This document shows, one piece after another, positions 15,877 through 28,122 of a stretch of 64,000 nt of DNA. The first letter of the stretch is position 1, and the number at the start of each line of letters is the position of its first letter. Below the pieces are notes generated by a model. It was given only the letters and a program-made list of their open reading frames with translations, was not told the DNA's origin and ran no database searches. The stretch lies in the NCBI GenBank assembly GCA_049999805.1, contig JBNGIO010006239.1, positions 175,412 through 239,411 on the forward strand. Reading direction: 5' to 3'. The translations under genes were made by a program, and so were the position numbers. Source of the DNA: Folioceros fuciformis. Its lineage: Eukaryota > Anthocerotophyta > Anthocerotopsida > Anthocerotales.

Positions 15877-16363
15877 AAGGAAGCCAAGTCGTCGAGCAGG
15901 CTTCGTCCTGTCCGCGGTGTATATGCACTCTGAATATTCCTCCAGGAATTGGACTTGCAACAGGTTAACACCTCCAGACTGGGGATGTTTGCAACTAATT
16001 ATATGACCTGATCAGCTTGTCACAAAGCATCGAGCTAATTCAGAACCCGGCCCTAGGCCACAATTTGTTGCCGCGTCCGCTATTATGTGAGCACAAGCTC
16101 AAGTGAAAGGTCTCTTGACTTGGTTGTACATGACGAAGGCCAGTGTAGTTTGTCAACTAGGACTGAAACAATTATCTTTAGTGCATTGTACATTATTGAC
16201 CACGTGTACAGTTCACGGGCTTTATCACCAGTGAAATGATGAGGGGACTTTTTTTCGGTGACAAATGATCGATAGTGGAACTTACCTAGATAAATGCCAG
16301 TGCATTTGTGTATCTCTGTGCAGATAAAAGAGAAACATAAGTATATCGCGCAAGGCTTCAATT
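15877..16363. other. Convergent intergenic region
   Basis: Lies between the stops of the CHD gene (+) and the coiled-coil gene (-). Expected to hold both 3' UTRs. No open frame or RNA gene recognised. Confidence 0.7.
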
Positions 16364-19300
16364 TCAGTCGGAGTCGAAATTGGTTTGAGATATATATGCA
16401 TCTAGATTGGAAGGGATGCTGCTTTTGCTGACGAGGTCGTCCTTAATTTCCTCCACACTTGAGATGAGGAGCTGCAAAGGACGTTTGTCTAAACTTCATG
16501 ACCATCGATTGACGGGCGGACCCTCAATGCCTATAAGATGCTCTATACCACAAGAAGCCTGTAGTAAACTGTCACCTGAAAATCCGTCTCGACAGCTTTA
16601 CGGGAAGCCTCACTTGAAGCAAGATCTTTCTTCAATCGATCACATTCAGTCTGGAGCAAACAACAGTGGACATTACAATACAGCGAAAGAGACTTCTTGA
16701 CAAGGAGGTGCAAACAAACGTACATAACCCTAGCAACACCTGTAGGAGCTTTAACTCTGGGTTATTTATCTTCTTCTCTCTACTTGAAGGAGCGTCCCGG
16801 CTTCTGATTAATTCAGTCCTTTCAACTCCAACAGTACGTTCCAGGTTTATCCGCTGCAGGTGTGCTCTGTCCTCCTCAACCTACACAGGATTCTCATTAC
16901 TTGAGGCGCTCAAAATGCAAATGAATTCAGGGAAAGTGTGGCAAACCCACCTTGGCCATGAGAGCCAGGACACGTTCGTACTCCTTTTTCAGTTCGAAAG
17001 AACTGATCAGAGAGTACAAAGTTTGTGAATTACTAATAGACAATGGCTACCAAGGGAAGATAAATGCAACCTTTGACTTGCTGCAATGCTACTTACTGAG
17101 TTTCTGCACGCTGCAACCTCTCGTAACAATCATTATACAGAGAGGAGGTTTTCGACAAGTCAGCAGTCAAGGACATTATCCTCGTTTCCAGGTCTCTCAC
17201 CTACAGCTCAGATCACAGACAGCTTCAGGATGCTCCTAGTGACAAACTTCCTTTGAAGATGACGACTGTTCAAGAGCCGTGCGTACCTTTGAGCCTGATT
17301 CCCCAGAAGAATGGAGATACTGACTCTCGACTGAACGTGACGACAAGGGTGAAGCAGGAATCCCACCACTGCATCTCCTGCTTTCTTCAAACTCGCTCTG
17401 TGGGGCCAAAGGAATGATAACACGATACATGTGATGAAGTTCCGCTGAACGGGCCAACTCACTGGCGACAGCTTATATAATTTCTCCCACCTTGGCTTGA
17501 AGCCGTAAGATTTCTTGGTTCTGAGCATCCCTTGTTATTTGCAGGGTACGAACCTGTGCAGGATGCAGGTGAGGATTGAGCAGCAAGCATTAAGCAACCA
17601 CAGGCAGAATTCTGGCTTGTCTCTGATGGAAAGATCGGCTTCAGCAGAGAGCAGTATACCTACCTGTTCCTCCAAGGAGAAGAGTTGCTCCCTTAGCATC
17701 ACACTCTTTGCATTCGAATCCTAGACACACAGTAGAAACTCATCAAAGTGTGCCATTTGGGATTCGCAGGTTTAGTAAATGAGTACAGGATGCAAAACTT
17801 CCCGAAGCACACATGATACAAGCTATTCGTTTCAGACCTTTTGCTCTAACTCGAGCTGGTGCTCCTGTGCACGAAGACAAGCAAGCAGCTGTTCCAGCTC
17901 TCTAACACGCTCATGCTCCAGCCGGTAACGTGTTGACAGTGCGTCTATTTCCTGCTTTGTCATACGTAACACATCAAGCTGCAAGTTTTGGCGCGAAATG
18001 AAGGTGAAGGTGAACGTTTTACACTAAGATTACTTGCTGTGCTTCCTGTAAGTGACCACTGATACACTGGTTTCTCGTTTCGAGTGCCTTCATTTCCCTC
18101 ATGGAATTGGCCCGGCTTTGATCTAACTCCATTGCAAACTGCATTTCAAGAGGTGTGAGATCTCATCAGGTAGAAGTGGATTTCTCAATGCTATGATGAG
18201 CAGCTAGACGCCTGGAAATGACTAAATCCTGTGAAATAATTAAAGGGGCTCGGAGAACTGATACTGCACCATCCAGAACACATGATGCAAAGAATAGGTT
18301 CATAAGAATAGTGGTGATAAAACTGCCTCATTAGTCAGATCATGGAGTCACCTGTTTAGATGTTGACAACTGATTCACAAGCACTGCCTTTTCTTTCTGG
18401 TAGTCATCGAGAAGTGCTGACTGCTGAGCCAGGGACCGGGACATTATATCAGCTTGTCTCTGTAATCCCTGTGGGCATATCTTGTACAGATTAATTACAT
18501 TAACTGAAGGAAGATAAATTTAACGACTGCGAAAAAAGTACTTGCAGGCAACAACGGGACAAAATCCACCTGAAATCCTGCAACATGCTGATGAATCTCC
18601 TCTTGAAGTGTGCTCACTTGATCCTCAGATCGGTGAAGTAGATCTTCCACCGTCTGAAGCTGGAAGGATTGCTGTTGTAACTGTTCCAGGGCGGAGACAT
18701 TTCTTGTCAGTACGTCCAACATCAAAGTGAGCACAAGTACCTGTCAGCAGCCCACAGAACAGGCAAATGGCTATTGAACCTGATTTTCCATCTCAATTGC
18801 TGCAAGTTTGAGTTGCTGATTGTCTTCATAAAGTCGTTCATAAGTTTTCAAAATGCCCTCCTCTTCTTTCTCCTTTGCACAAATCACCTGCGTGACATGA
18901 AGGTTGGAAAGAAGTTAAGGACGACCTTTCCGATTCCTTACCTTCCATGTCACTACCCTACTTGAAAACACTGTTCCGACTGAATCGTCGGTCTTCTCCT
19001 GCCCTGTCACCTGGTCTGAAAACTCCAGCTTTGATGTGGCGTTCTTCAGCTCAGTCATGAGATGGTCACGATCTGTTGTTGTTCTTGCTAGCTCATTTTT
19101 CACTCGCTGTTTCAGTCAGCAAGTGAGATGTAAGATGCTATCCCTTCAACATTTCGTTGGCCGCAACAAGCAACTGCAAAGCAAGATGATCTAACCTGGT
19201 ATTCACAAGTCAAATTGGTAACATCCTCTGTCATCGTTTGGAGTTCACCCACCTGCAATTGAGAAGCTCGTTTGAGAAAAGTGAACTCATATTCAGGCTC

Positions 19301-22300
19301 TATTTTGTAACCATATGTGGAGCATTACCTTAGATGCACACCGTGCCTCGGCAGCCTTTCTGTGCGTTTCTTCCACAGCAAGTTGGTCTTTCAAAGTTGC
19401 AACCTGTGTGGATGCAACACACTCTAAAATTTGCTCCCAACACAGTTTCAACAACGGAAGTTTGGAGTTGCATGTGGTTCCTATGCTTCGAACATTGCAA
19501 ACATGACGACCTGTGATTCAGCCTGCTGGCGTAAAGAGTGTTCTGTGTTCAGTTTCTGTTCGGTGCTCTGTAGCGTTCTTTTCAGAAACCTAGCTTCTGC
19601 TTGCAACCTGCTGTTCTCCTCACTGATGTGTGCAACTTTCTCTGAAAGAAGCTCCATCTGCACCATGAAAACAGAGAAGAGGAGATGACGAAGAACATGA
19701 ATAGTCCGGCAACCAAGTAACAAGCAATGTGAAAGTGGACAAGCAAACAGGCACCTCAGAAAGAAGATGATCCCGCTCCTTTCCTAATGCTTCTAATACT
19801 TTGTGAAAATGTGCCACTTCTCCAGAATGTGTCTCTGCCTGTTCGACAAACCTGCGTAACTCTAGTTCTAGTGCAGCCCGACGATTTTCAGCCAGCTGTT
19901 GGTCTGCGATGGAGGATTTGAGTTTTGCAACCTTCAATAGCAAACAGAAGCTTAGCCAGCAGTTTCACTGACTGGACCAAAGTCCTTGGTCACGGACAAT
20001 AACCAACTAGGCAATAATACCACGCTGAGGTTGTGCTCAATCAGATGCTATCACAATGAGGCGACTGGATGAAAGATACGAGGGCTTGGATGACCAACAA
20101 GGCAATAATATCAAGCGAAAATTGTGTTCAATCAGATACATCATAATTTGCTCAATGGAAAGACAACATAAGACGGTGTGGGTGCTACTTGTTCTTTCTA
20201 TAATGCAACAAACTGCCCCAGAGCAAAAAGTTTGGAAGTTATTGTTGGTAACAACCAGTTCTTCCCTTGTTGAATCTAGCTGAGTGATCAGAGTCTTAAG
20301 CTGATCAACGTCCTTTTCTGCTTGCTCTGCTTGTTTTCTGAAGAAAGCACCACCTCTAATGTAAGATTTTTGCAAGGTGGTTGCATTTAGAAGCCACTAG
20401 TGATAGTGGAAAGCACCACTCACCGTGCCTCTGCGAGGTGGAACCGGTCTTCTTCTCGCTGTATCTTTGACCGGTCATGCTCAGATTGAACTCGAGCCAC
20501 ATCTGCTTGAGCTGCTTCCAATTCAGAACTGTCCACCCGATTTTGTCCTCAATTAAAGCCATCGCAAAGGTGCATGGAAAGGACTTTTGTATGTCACGTT
20601 CAACTCACATCAGGTTACTCTGGTTTCTGGTTAATTCATCAATTGCTGTTGTCCGCGATTGTGCCTCCTGTAGAAAGTTTCCATACACTCTGCGTTAAGG
20701 TGGACGTCATTCTGCTTACTTTGAGGACCAATAGCCTTTCACATCGGTCCTCGTGTGGAGCTTTGATTGACAGCCATGTGGTAATAGAGCCAATCTGCAT
20801 TGTGAAGGAGGGTAATCTTTTGAGTTAACACAAACCCTCTTCTCAGCAGCAACTGCATAATCGCGTTCCATGGTCCTGGCAGTAAGTGCAGAGGTCAATT
20901 GAGTCATACTGCCATCAAGCTCCTGCAAGACATAAACACTTGAAGGATCACGTGCGAATTCCTCAAATTCACATCGATCGGTGTTTGAAGGCATGCAGGC
21001 CACGAACTTTAATCAAGGACTCCAGCTGGCTGCATTCCTTCTGGCTTGCCGTCAAGGCCTCTTCAGCGGCCACCTGCACCATCCTTGGTCATTGTATTAC
21101 TTGAGGCTAGTATGTGAAGCCAGTCAAATATGGCACTCGTGACAAACACTTTTGGCAAATGCGTTGATAAGAGGAAGGCTTCACACCTTTTCATCACTAA
21201 CAAAGCTGAGTTGCTCGCTCTTTTGCAAAACCTCCGATTGTAACTTAGATATGGTGCTTTCGTGCTCAAGCATCACATACCGTATACTTTCGAGCACTGT
21301 TTGCAAAGTCTCCACCTATAATGCACACCTGCTTTTTTAGACGGATTCACATGCTCTTCCAGATGTTTTTGACCTGTCTTTGCAAGTTATTGCAACGATG
21401 TCGGTCAGCAACCTCCAATAATACCTTGGACATACTCCGGTACAGAATAATCTTTCCTCGGATCAACTTTAGCTCGGCAAGAATCTGGCAATCACAGCAT
21501 GAAGGTTGCAGATCCCTTGTTACAGATCACCAAGTTCAAAATGAAAAGAAACGTATGAAATAGGGAATGTCCTGGACCCTTACAACAGCAGTACGCAGGC
21601 AGCCGGTATCACAATTATGCATCGTACCTTTGAAGTATCAAGTTCACGCATGTGCTCTTCGGCATTAAATGTGTCAACTTTGCTCTCCTCCAGACTGGCG
21701 CATTTTAACTGAAAAACAGACAAAACAAGTTATGTCTGATGTGTCAAGTGACGCTAAGCATATCTGAATAGGAATGTTTGACGGTTAATTTACAAAACTT
21801 TAACCATAAACTACAGGCGAAAACCAGATTACTACTCTTTCTAGAGTATAAGCAGTACCTTCTCTGTGGATAAAGCTAATCCTTTGATTGTTTCACAGCT
21901 TTGATATTGGAGATCATCCTGTAAGGCCACCGGACAAATCCTTGGCTCAAGAACAATTGTTTAAAATACTAGACAAGACCAGATTATACCTTTCTGGCTT
22001 CTAGCTCTGAAATGACTGCCTCCAGCCTCCGGAGCTTATGCTCTATAATCTGAGTTCCTTCCTGCATTGCTCTGTCATTACCGCCCTGCCCTTTCCGTAG
22101 CAGCTTGTAAGTAGCGTCAACTTCTTGCCTGCAACTCATGCTCTATCAGTCCTTTGTTAGTAAAATGGTAGAGAACAAGTGACAACGAAGCAACAGCAAG
22201 GCATTTGCTCAAGCTTAGGAGGAACCCAAGGTACTGCCTGGTCTTTCGATCAAGCATAAACGATGGACAGGAGAACATAACTGCCGTCAAACTCCAACCT

Positions 22301-23843
22301 TAGTATGTCCACAGCTGACTGTCGTCCTAGAGAATGGTCATTTAGCTCACTATCCATCAGCAACTCATCAAAGGCCTATCACCACGAGGAGTAGCAGTGT
22401 TCATACAAATCCCACGGAGAAATATCGCAAGGCCCATCTTTCAGCAAGTCCAAATGAGGGTTCACCTTTTTGAGAGAGACAAGTTCCTTCCTAAGCGACT
22501 CAACCTCAGAGACTGAAATAATACCATCCTGTGCTGCGTCTCCAGTCCCTGCAGTAGGTGACATAAATTCATTTCTCTTCCAAACCAGAGGAAAGAGACA
22601 ACAAGATCCGCTACTTTCAGACACTCACGCCTTGCTTGAGATGAACCATAGAGCTGCTGAATGCGTCTATCCTTAGCAGCAACATCGGCCTGCAAGGGAA
22701 CAAGGGGTCACCTCAGCCAGAGAAGTTCTGTGATGACAATTTCTGCTCTGTAAAAGCTGTGTGTCAGGGTTTAGCTCGATCGTCCTATTGCTCATCTAAC
22801 TTGCATCATTGGAAGCGTACCTGTGACATCTCAAGCTTATTTGTCAGGATGCAGACTTTGTCTTGCAGTTCTTTCTCCATTTGCACTCTGCGTTATCATG
22901 CATAGACTTAGGGACAGACAAACTGAATGATAACTTGATACAGAGTCTCTTGTCAATATTCTGTGAAATCTTGGAAAAAGCTGCTCGTTCTTACCGAGAA
23001 CAGACCAACTCCGGTTGATTCCCGCTTGGAGAAGGCAGCGAAGGAGCTGCCAAGGGAGCGAAAACCCAAAACATCAATACTGCTGAGAGTGAGTGGTGAG
23101 GCTGTAAACGGTATGCCGATCAGGCAAAAGGAAACAGGACAGGAACAGGGCGTCTTTGACTCACAGAGTTTTTGGGATACCACAATCTGAGCGACGCTGT
23201 CAGATTTGCTTGCCTTGCACTCTGCATACACCAACCGGTTTTGTTTTATGAATCATTCCAGAGAGTCGCAACTAATTCCTGCTTAAACTGAGCACCCAGC
23301 AGCAGCACCAGCAGCGTTACGGTCACCTGTGGAGGGGCCCGGGGAGAGCTTGCTCAGGGTTGCTCGCAGTGCTTCGTTCGCGCTCTCCAGCTCCTGAATT
23401 CTCTGCATGCTGACGGTCCGCCATTGCCGTAAGGTCCCTTGCGAGTCCGCAACCTCCTCCTCATTGCTGGAAAGAGGACTATTCTGCTCGATAGCTGTGC
23501 AAGACGATTCCTCTTTCAATATGGGTGATCCGGCTTTCAGTTGCATTTCCGCGCTGTCCTTGGCAAGCCGTTCGTTGAGCAATCGCAAGCTCTCAGCCCT
23601 CAACCTCTCCTTGTGAAGATTGTCGGACGTACTGGTGAGCTGCGTCCTCAAATTGTGGCACGTCTCATTCATAGACGTCAGGTCGTGAGTGAGCTTTTCC
23701 ATGATTGCCATTGCAGCCGTGTCCAGCTTCTCCACCACGGCTGCCAGAGGAAGGGGTGCATGGGCGTACAAAGAGTCGTACCCCCAAGATTGCAGCTTCG
23801 CTATCAACGGAGCGTGCAATGCAGGCATGCTTGCTTGAACCAT
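16364..23843 (-). CDS. Long coiled-coil protein, resembles basal-body cartwheel protein BLD10/CEP135
   Basis: A gene of many short exons on the minus strand encoding a protein that is almost entirely heptad-rich coiled coil. The first exon (23843 down to about 23329) carries LIAKLQSWGYDSLYAHAPLP followed by VVEKLDTAAMAIMEKLTHDL. Its L-x-x-GY...P-L..VEKL pattern resembles the CEP135/BLD10 N-terminus. Further exons give RVQMEKELQDKVCILTNKLE, AKDRRIQQLYGSSQAR, SEVESLRKELVSLKK, a long helix ending LRRLEAVISELEARK (about 22000-22140), ALELELRRFVEQAETHSGEV (about 19755-19930), VAHISEENSRLQAEARFLKR (about 19510-19660), QLQTVEDLLHRSEDQV, and near the end TECDRLKKDLASSEASRKAV. The final exon ends IPSNLDAYISQTNFDSD and a stop at 16364-16366. 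Not every exon boundary is resolved. Other coiled-coil families (TSGA10, SSX2IP-like) remain possible. If it is BLD10, it acts in centriole assembly in motile sperm. Confidence 0.55.
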
Positions 23844-24910
23844 CCTGCCCTCCCCTTCAAGCTCGTCCTCGAGAAGAACAAGACTGAAAACGAGCAGGAT
23901 ACAAGAAGTAAATTCGGAGAGAGTCCGTGCAGGCAAATTTGAGAGGAATTGGCACTGAGGACAGTCCTGGAAACGTCGCCGTAACCGCTTCTGAGAGAGG
24001 CTGCGTTCGGAACTTCGGAATCCGGTCACAGCCAAAGCTTAGTAGGATGATCAGAGCTCCAAGAACCCAAAAACTGTAGTCGGCCCGGGAACTCAGGCTG
24101 TCTTGCAACAAAAGGATCCTCATGCGTCATGTGGGAGTTTTGAATCAGCCCGGCGGGCTCCATTTCTGTTAGCAGGGATCGAAATCGCAGTGCCAACCAG
24201 ATAGAAGGCTGCAACACTCTGCCGAGAAGCAATCCGATTGGGAGCTCCAACCACGATCTTTCAAGAAGACACGGCACTTGCGTTAGAAGCGCATCAAGAC
24301 ATGTGGGTCGGGTCGGGCTGTGAGTTCAAATGCTGCACTGTCTTGGTGGGCGCCTCCTTCAAGATGAGACGGATGATCGAATTATAGCGACTGCCCGAAA
24401 TCCAGAGCGTTCCCAGGAACGTCCCCCGCATTCGAGAGGCAGAGCGGCGAAGCGAGGAGGGCACCGGCCAGAAACCGGCTGCAGGCGGTCGGGCGACGAG
24501 GTCATGCCGAGCGAGGACGCGAGGATCTCTGCAAGTGCGGAAGGCCGGACTCCTACTCGTGCAAGCGCCGTCTCTGTGCATACATACCATACATATCTAG
24601 ATTAGGTCTTGCACATCCTTCCATGCTGGCTGCCGGGCTGGAACTGAAGCTTACTTACCCTGGTGGCTGACAGTAGGCGTCTCAGTAGGCGTCTGTTGTG
24701 AAATGGGAAGGGCCGCCCAGCCTGGTCCAGGAACAAGAGACTTGTAGTGGCCTCCAGCTGGTGGAGCAGGTGAGGTGAGAGGCCAGGAGCGGCAAATGCA
24801 CAATGTGGAGGGAGAGCCTCGTTGACAGATAGCAGCATGGAAGTGTTTCTAACTTGCCTGGATGCCAGGCTTTTTCTCCATTTGCCGGGCCGCAGGAGTG
24901 AGCAAGAGGG
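23844..24910. other. Shared upstream region of the coiled-coil gene (-) and LisH gene (+)
   Basis: Head-to-head intergenic space of about 1.07 kb. The minus-strand frame runs on upstream of the chosen ATG (23843) to 24035, but without family support and possibly through an intron or 5' UTR. Otherwise no gene is seen. Confidence 0.6.
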
Positions 24911-26203
24911 ATGGATGTAGATCCTCAGCAGTACGAGCATGTGGTAAGATGCTGGTTGCTGTTGGATGGGAGGCATTGCAGTGCATCGCAGTCATTGGGT
25001 GTCTGCAATCGGCACCATCAAAGAGCCCTGGGGATCATCTGGTTTCACTCAATGTGTGACTCAAAGCAGAGCATCAGCGACAAGGATGTGCAAAAGATTG
25101 TGTTATCGTATCTGGTGCACAATTGCTTCAAGGACACAGCGGAAGCCTTCGTTGCCGGCACGGAAATTGAATGCAGTTTGAACGCCCTTGCGGAAATGGA
25201 GACACGGAAGCGTACGTGCCATCACTACTTGAAAATCATGCCATTTTCCTTCTCGTGTCACTCGTCAGTCGGACCGCTTATGCCGTACCATGGATCGAAG
25301 GTGCTCGTTCCTGGCTTGTAAACGAGAAGAAAGCACGGGGGAAGGTAGCTCTGCATTACGCACTCTTGGTGCGGTCATGCTGCAGGAATCTATAACTCTG
25401 TACTGGAGGGCCAAGTGTTGAAAGCCATCAATCTCACCAACCGTTTTGCTGGAGACCTGTTAGCCACTAGCAAGGACATCCATTTCAAGCTTCTCAGGCT
25501 CCACTTCCTGGAATTGGTGCGGTCCAACGACTGGTACAATCCCTCCACCACCAGCTGAGTACCGCCATGACTGAACATTTTCCGCACTTACTTGAGGCCT
25601 AACTCAGGGCTGTGGCTCAGCAACGGAGCACTCGACTTCGCACAGAGGGAGCTTCAGCAGTATGGAGGTCAGGAGAAGTATGTTGACATGTTTCAGGTAA
25701 GCAAAAGCTGCGAGCAGATATCCTGTTTCGTAGCCCTATGCAGATATCTGCATTGATGGAACCAGTTTAAATCCTTGACGAAGTGGTACGTGGAGTTGCC
25801 ACAGGATTGCATGGCTCTGTTAGCGTACAGCGAGCCACAGATGTCTCCACTGCAGCATCTGCTCAGCGTGGAACACCGCCACAGCGTGGCAGATGTGCTC
25901 AACTGTGCCCTACTACGTGAGTAGCACCTGTTCCCGATTCAGAGTTCAGCCAGTGAAATGCTGTTTCTTTCGTAACACTCTACTCTAACAGTCTTCGTCC
26001 CTTTCTAATTTCCAGGGCGTGCCAACCTTCCACCCCACGCCGCGCTTGAAACGCTTCTGAAGCAGCTCACCGTGGTCACGCAACTGCAAGGGATTCACCT
26101 TCCGTGTATGTTTCCATCTTCCACGCTGCTCTCCACACGGTCTCGTGGACATGGCACTTGTTGCCGTCGGACTTATCCGACAGGAACTGTCGCGCCCCAC
26201 TGA
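24911..26203 (+). CDS. LisH-CTLH-CRA domain protein (RanBPM/GID-type)
   Basis: Small helical scaffold of the family found in CTLH/GID E3 ubiquitin-ligase complexes and RanBPM-like proteins. Six exons: 24911-24943, 25070-25211, 25386-25533, 25621-25696, 25805-25916 and 26016-26203. They sum to 699 nt, giving 232 residues. The LisH motif lies in exon 2 (DVQKIVLSYLVHNCFKDTAE). A CTLH segment follows (IYNSVLEGQVLKAINLTNRF, then FKLLRLHFLELVRSND). The CRA part gives GALDFAQRELQQYGGQEKYV, DCMALLAYSEPQMSPLQHLL and LPPHAALETLLKQLTVVTQL. It resembles the plant RanBPM-like CTLH/CRA proteins that lack a SPRY domain. The C-terminal tail after GIHLP is arginine/threonine-rich and may instead be an intron starting at a GTATGT near 26105. 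Family call firm, exact partner complex inferred. Confidence 0.82.
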
Positions 26204-26778
26204 TCCGTCGACTCTCCATGCTCTTGTCTGTCAGGAACGTTCTTTACCAGCAATGGCAGGATGCGGTTGGTCGGCATCATGACACAAGAGGCCGTTCCTC
26301 CCATGAATCATCCACGCCACTGCCGTGAGCAGCGGAGTGAATTTCGCTAGCACTCCCATCAGAGCCCCAGTCAGATACGTTATGGTCCATAATTTACAAG
26401 ACCCGTTGCCGCTATTGAACCAGCTTGTGACCTGTATGGCCACTCACCAGCCGGACTGGTCCTTCTCTTGATCTGGCTCGGAACTCGATTGTGGTTTGGC
26501 ACCTGATCGATGCATAGAGGAGGCAAGCACGGCTGGCGTGGACGCTGCAGGTGCGCGACGGAGGACCAAGTTGTCTCCTGTCGTTGTGATCTTTTCCTTA
26601 AATGTTTTTCCCGTCGGTGTCTTATGGTGTGAAACATGGGGTTGGTTATACAGGCCAGTCGTCGCTCGAAAGGGCACCCTTGTTATCTTACTGGGACCCG
26701 AGACGCTATCCCACAGCTTTCAGGGACGTAGCTTGTCCTCCTTCCGTCAGTCTCCTCGGGCAGGGCGGCGGGGCGAAG
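26204..26778. other. Intergenic region upstream of the glutamine synthetase gene
   Basis: Holds the 3' end of the LisH gene and the probable promoter of the glutamine synthetase gene. The glutamine synthetase frame is open from 26602, but no homology is seen before 26779. Nothing else recognised. Confidence 0.6.
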
Positions 26779-28122
26779 ATGGAGCTGCAGCTGAAGCTGA
26801 AGCCGCTGCTCGTGACCAAGCCGGAGATCCAGTTCGTGCTGCTGAGCTTCACGGATCTCCTGGGAGTGGCTCGCTCCAAGCTCGTGCCGCGGGACGCGGC
26901 CCTGGAGATGCTACAATCTGGAGAAGGCGCCGGCTTCGCGGGCTACGCGGCGCACCTCGATCTCAGCCCGGCGGACCCGGACGTGATGGCCATACCGGAC
27001 CCGGGTGCGATCGCATTCCAGCTGCCATGGAACCGCGAGCTGGCGTGGGTGCCGTGCGACCTCTTCCTGCGTGGCCAGCCATTGTCACAGTCACCGCGGC
27101 AGGTGCTGAAGGCGCAGGCGGCGCGGGCAGCTCAGCGCGGGCTCATGGTAAGGACGGGCGTGGAGGCGGAGTTCTACCTCCTGCACGCCTCCCAGCTCCA
27201 GCCAGGGGACCCGCGCGACCAGTCCGCCAAGCCCTGCTACGACCAGTCGGCCCTGACCCGTCCGGGCGCGGCCACTCTCCGGGTGGTGACCGCGCTCTGC
27301 GACCACATGCGTGAGCTGGGGTGGGGGCCGTACCAGGCGGACCACGAGGACGGGAACGGGCAGCTTGAGATCAACTGGGGGTACGCGGACTGCGTGGTGA
27401 CGGCCGACCGGCACGCCTTCTTCAAGTTCATGTGCAAAGCGGTGGCGGAATCCGTGGGAATGCGGGCCAGCTTCATGCCTAAGCCGTTCCTGGAGCGGAC
27501 AGGCAACGGTGCTCACTGCCACGTGTCCGTGTGGGGGGAGCATGGACGCAACCTCTTCCTGGACGACACGGACGAGCTGGGGCTGTCGCCCGCGGGCTAC
27601 GGCTTCATGGGCGGGGTGCTGGCGCATGCAAAGGGTTTGGCCGGGCTCACCAACCCGACCGTGAACAGCTACAAGCGGATCAACAACACCGGCGGCGGGA
27701 GTTCGTCGGGGTCCTCTTGGGCGCCTTGTTCCATTTCGTGGACGGGGAACAATCGCACGCACATGATCCGTGTCCCGGGCCCGGGAAGATTCGAGCTGCG
27801 TCTCCCCGACGGCGCCGCCAACCCATACCTCCTGCAGGCGGGGATTGTGGCGTGCGGGCTGGAGGGCATGGAGAAGGGGCTGGACCCTGGCCCGCGCTGC
27901 GACTGGAATGGGCACGGCCCGGCTCCTCCGGAGCATCCGTTTCTGGAGCAGCTGCCCACCAGCCTTTTGGACGCACTGCGGGAGCTGGAGGAATCTATTG
28001 TGCTCTCCGACACCTTGGGGGACCAGTTGGTGGGCGCCTACGTCAAGCTGCAGAGGCAGCAATGGAATTCGTATGCCGCACACTTGAGCTCCTGGGAATT
28101 GGACAACACCTTAGACTGCTGA
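26779..28122 (+). CDS. Bacterial-type (GlnT-like) glutamine synthetase, intronless
   Basis: Predicted ATP-dependent ligase joining ammonia (or a small amine) to glutamate, of the bacterial GlnT group (about 435-450 residues), not the plant cytosolic/plastid GSII (about 350-430) and not the FluG-like fusion. One uninterrupted exon encodes 447 residues from MELQLKLKPLLVTKPEIQFV. Beta-grasp: FTDLLGVARSKLVP and GAGFAGYAAHLDLSP. Catalytic motifs: the first metal-site Glu in RTGVEAEFYLL; ADHEDGNGQLEINWGYADC; GNGAHCHVSVWGEH with the conserved His; NPTVNSYKRIN; and WTGNNRTHMIRVPGPGRFEL followed by RLPDGAANPYLLQAG, giving the ATP/glutamate Arg and Glu residues. The C-terminus YVKLQRQQWNSYAAHLSSWE matches the family. 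The ORF is visibly GC-rich compared with neighbours and, apart from the single-exon PPR gene, it is the only complete gene in the window without introns. Substrate (glutamate+NH3 or gamma-glutamylmethylamide-type) is not decided by sequence alone. Confidence 0.9.
   Translation: MELQLKLKPLLVTKPEIQFVLLSFTDLLGVARSKLVPRDAALEMLQSGEGAGFAGYAAHLDLSPADPDVMAIPDPGAIAFQLPWNRELAWVPCDLFLRGQPLSQSPRQVLKAQAARAAQRGLMVRTGVEAEFYLLHASQLQPGDPRDQSAKPCYDQSALTRPGAATLRVVTALCDHMRELGWGPYQADHEDGNGQLEINWGYADCVVTADRHAFFKFMCKAVAESVGMRASFMPKPFLERTGNGAHCHVSVWGEHGRNLFLDDTDELGLSPAGYGFMGGVLAHAKGLAGLTNPTVNSYKRINNTGGGSSSGSSWAPCSISWTGNNRTHMIRVPGPGRFELRLPDGAANPYLLQAGIVACGLEGMEKGLDPGPRCDWNGHGPAPPEHPFLEQLPTSLLDALRELEESIVLSDTLGDQLVGAYVKLQRQQWNSYAAHLSSWELDNTLDC

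Noticed and set aside
22953-23234. Minus-strand frame of 93 codons within the coiled-coil gene
   Set aside because: Not heptad-like and disagrees with flanking exons; more likely intron sequence.
26602-26778. Longer N-terminus of the glutamine synthetase (59 extra residues in frame)
   Set aside because: No similarity to the family before MELQLKLKP and the composition changes; read as 5' UTR/promoter.
27091-28083. Long minus-strand frame of 330 codons opposite the glutamine synthetase
   Set aside because: GC-rich shadow frame of the real gene; Arg/His/Val-rich with no family motif.
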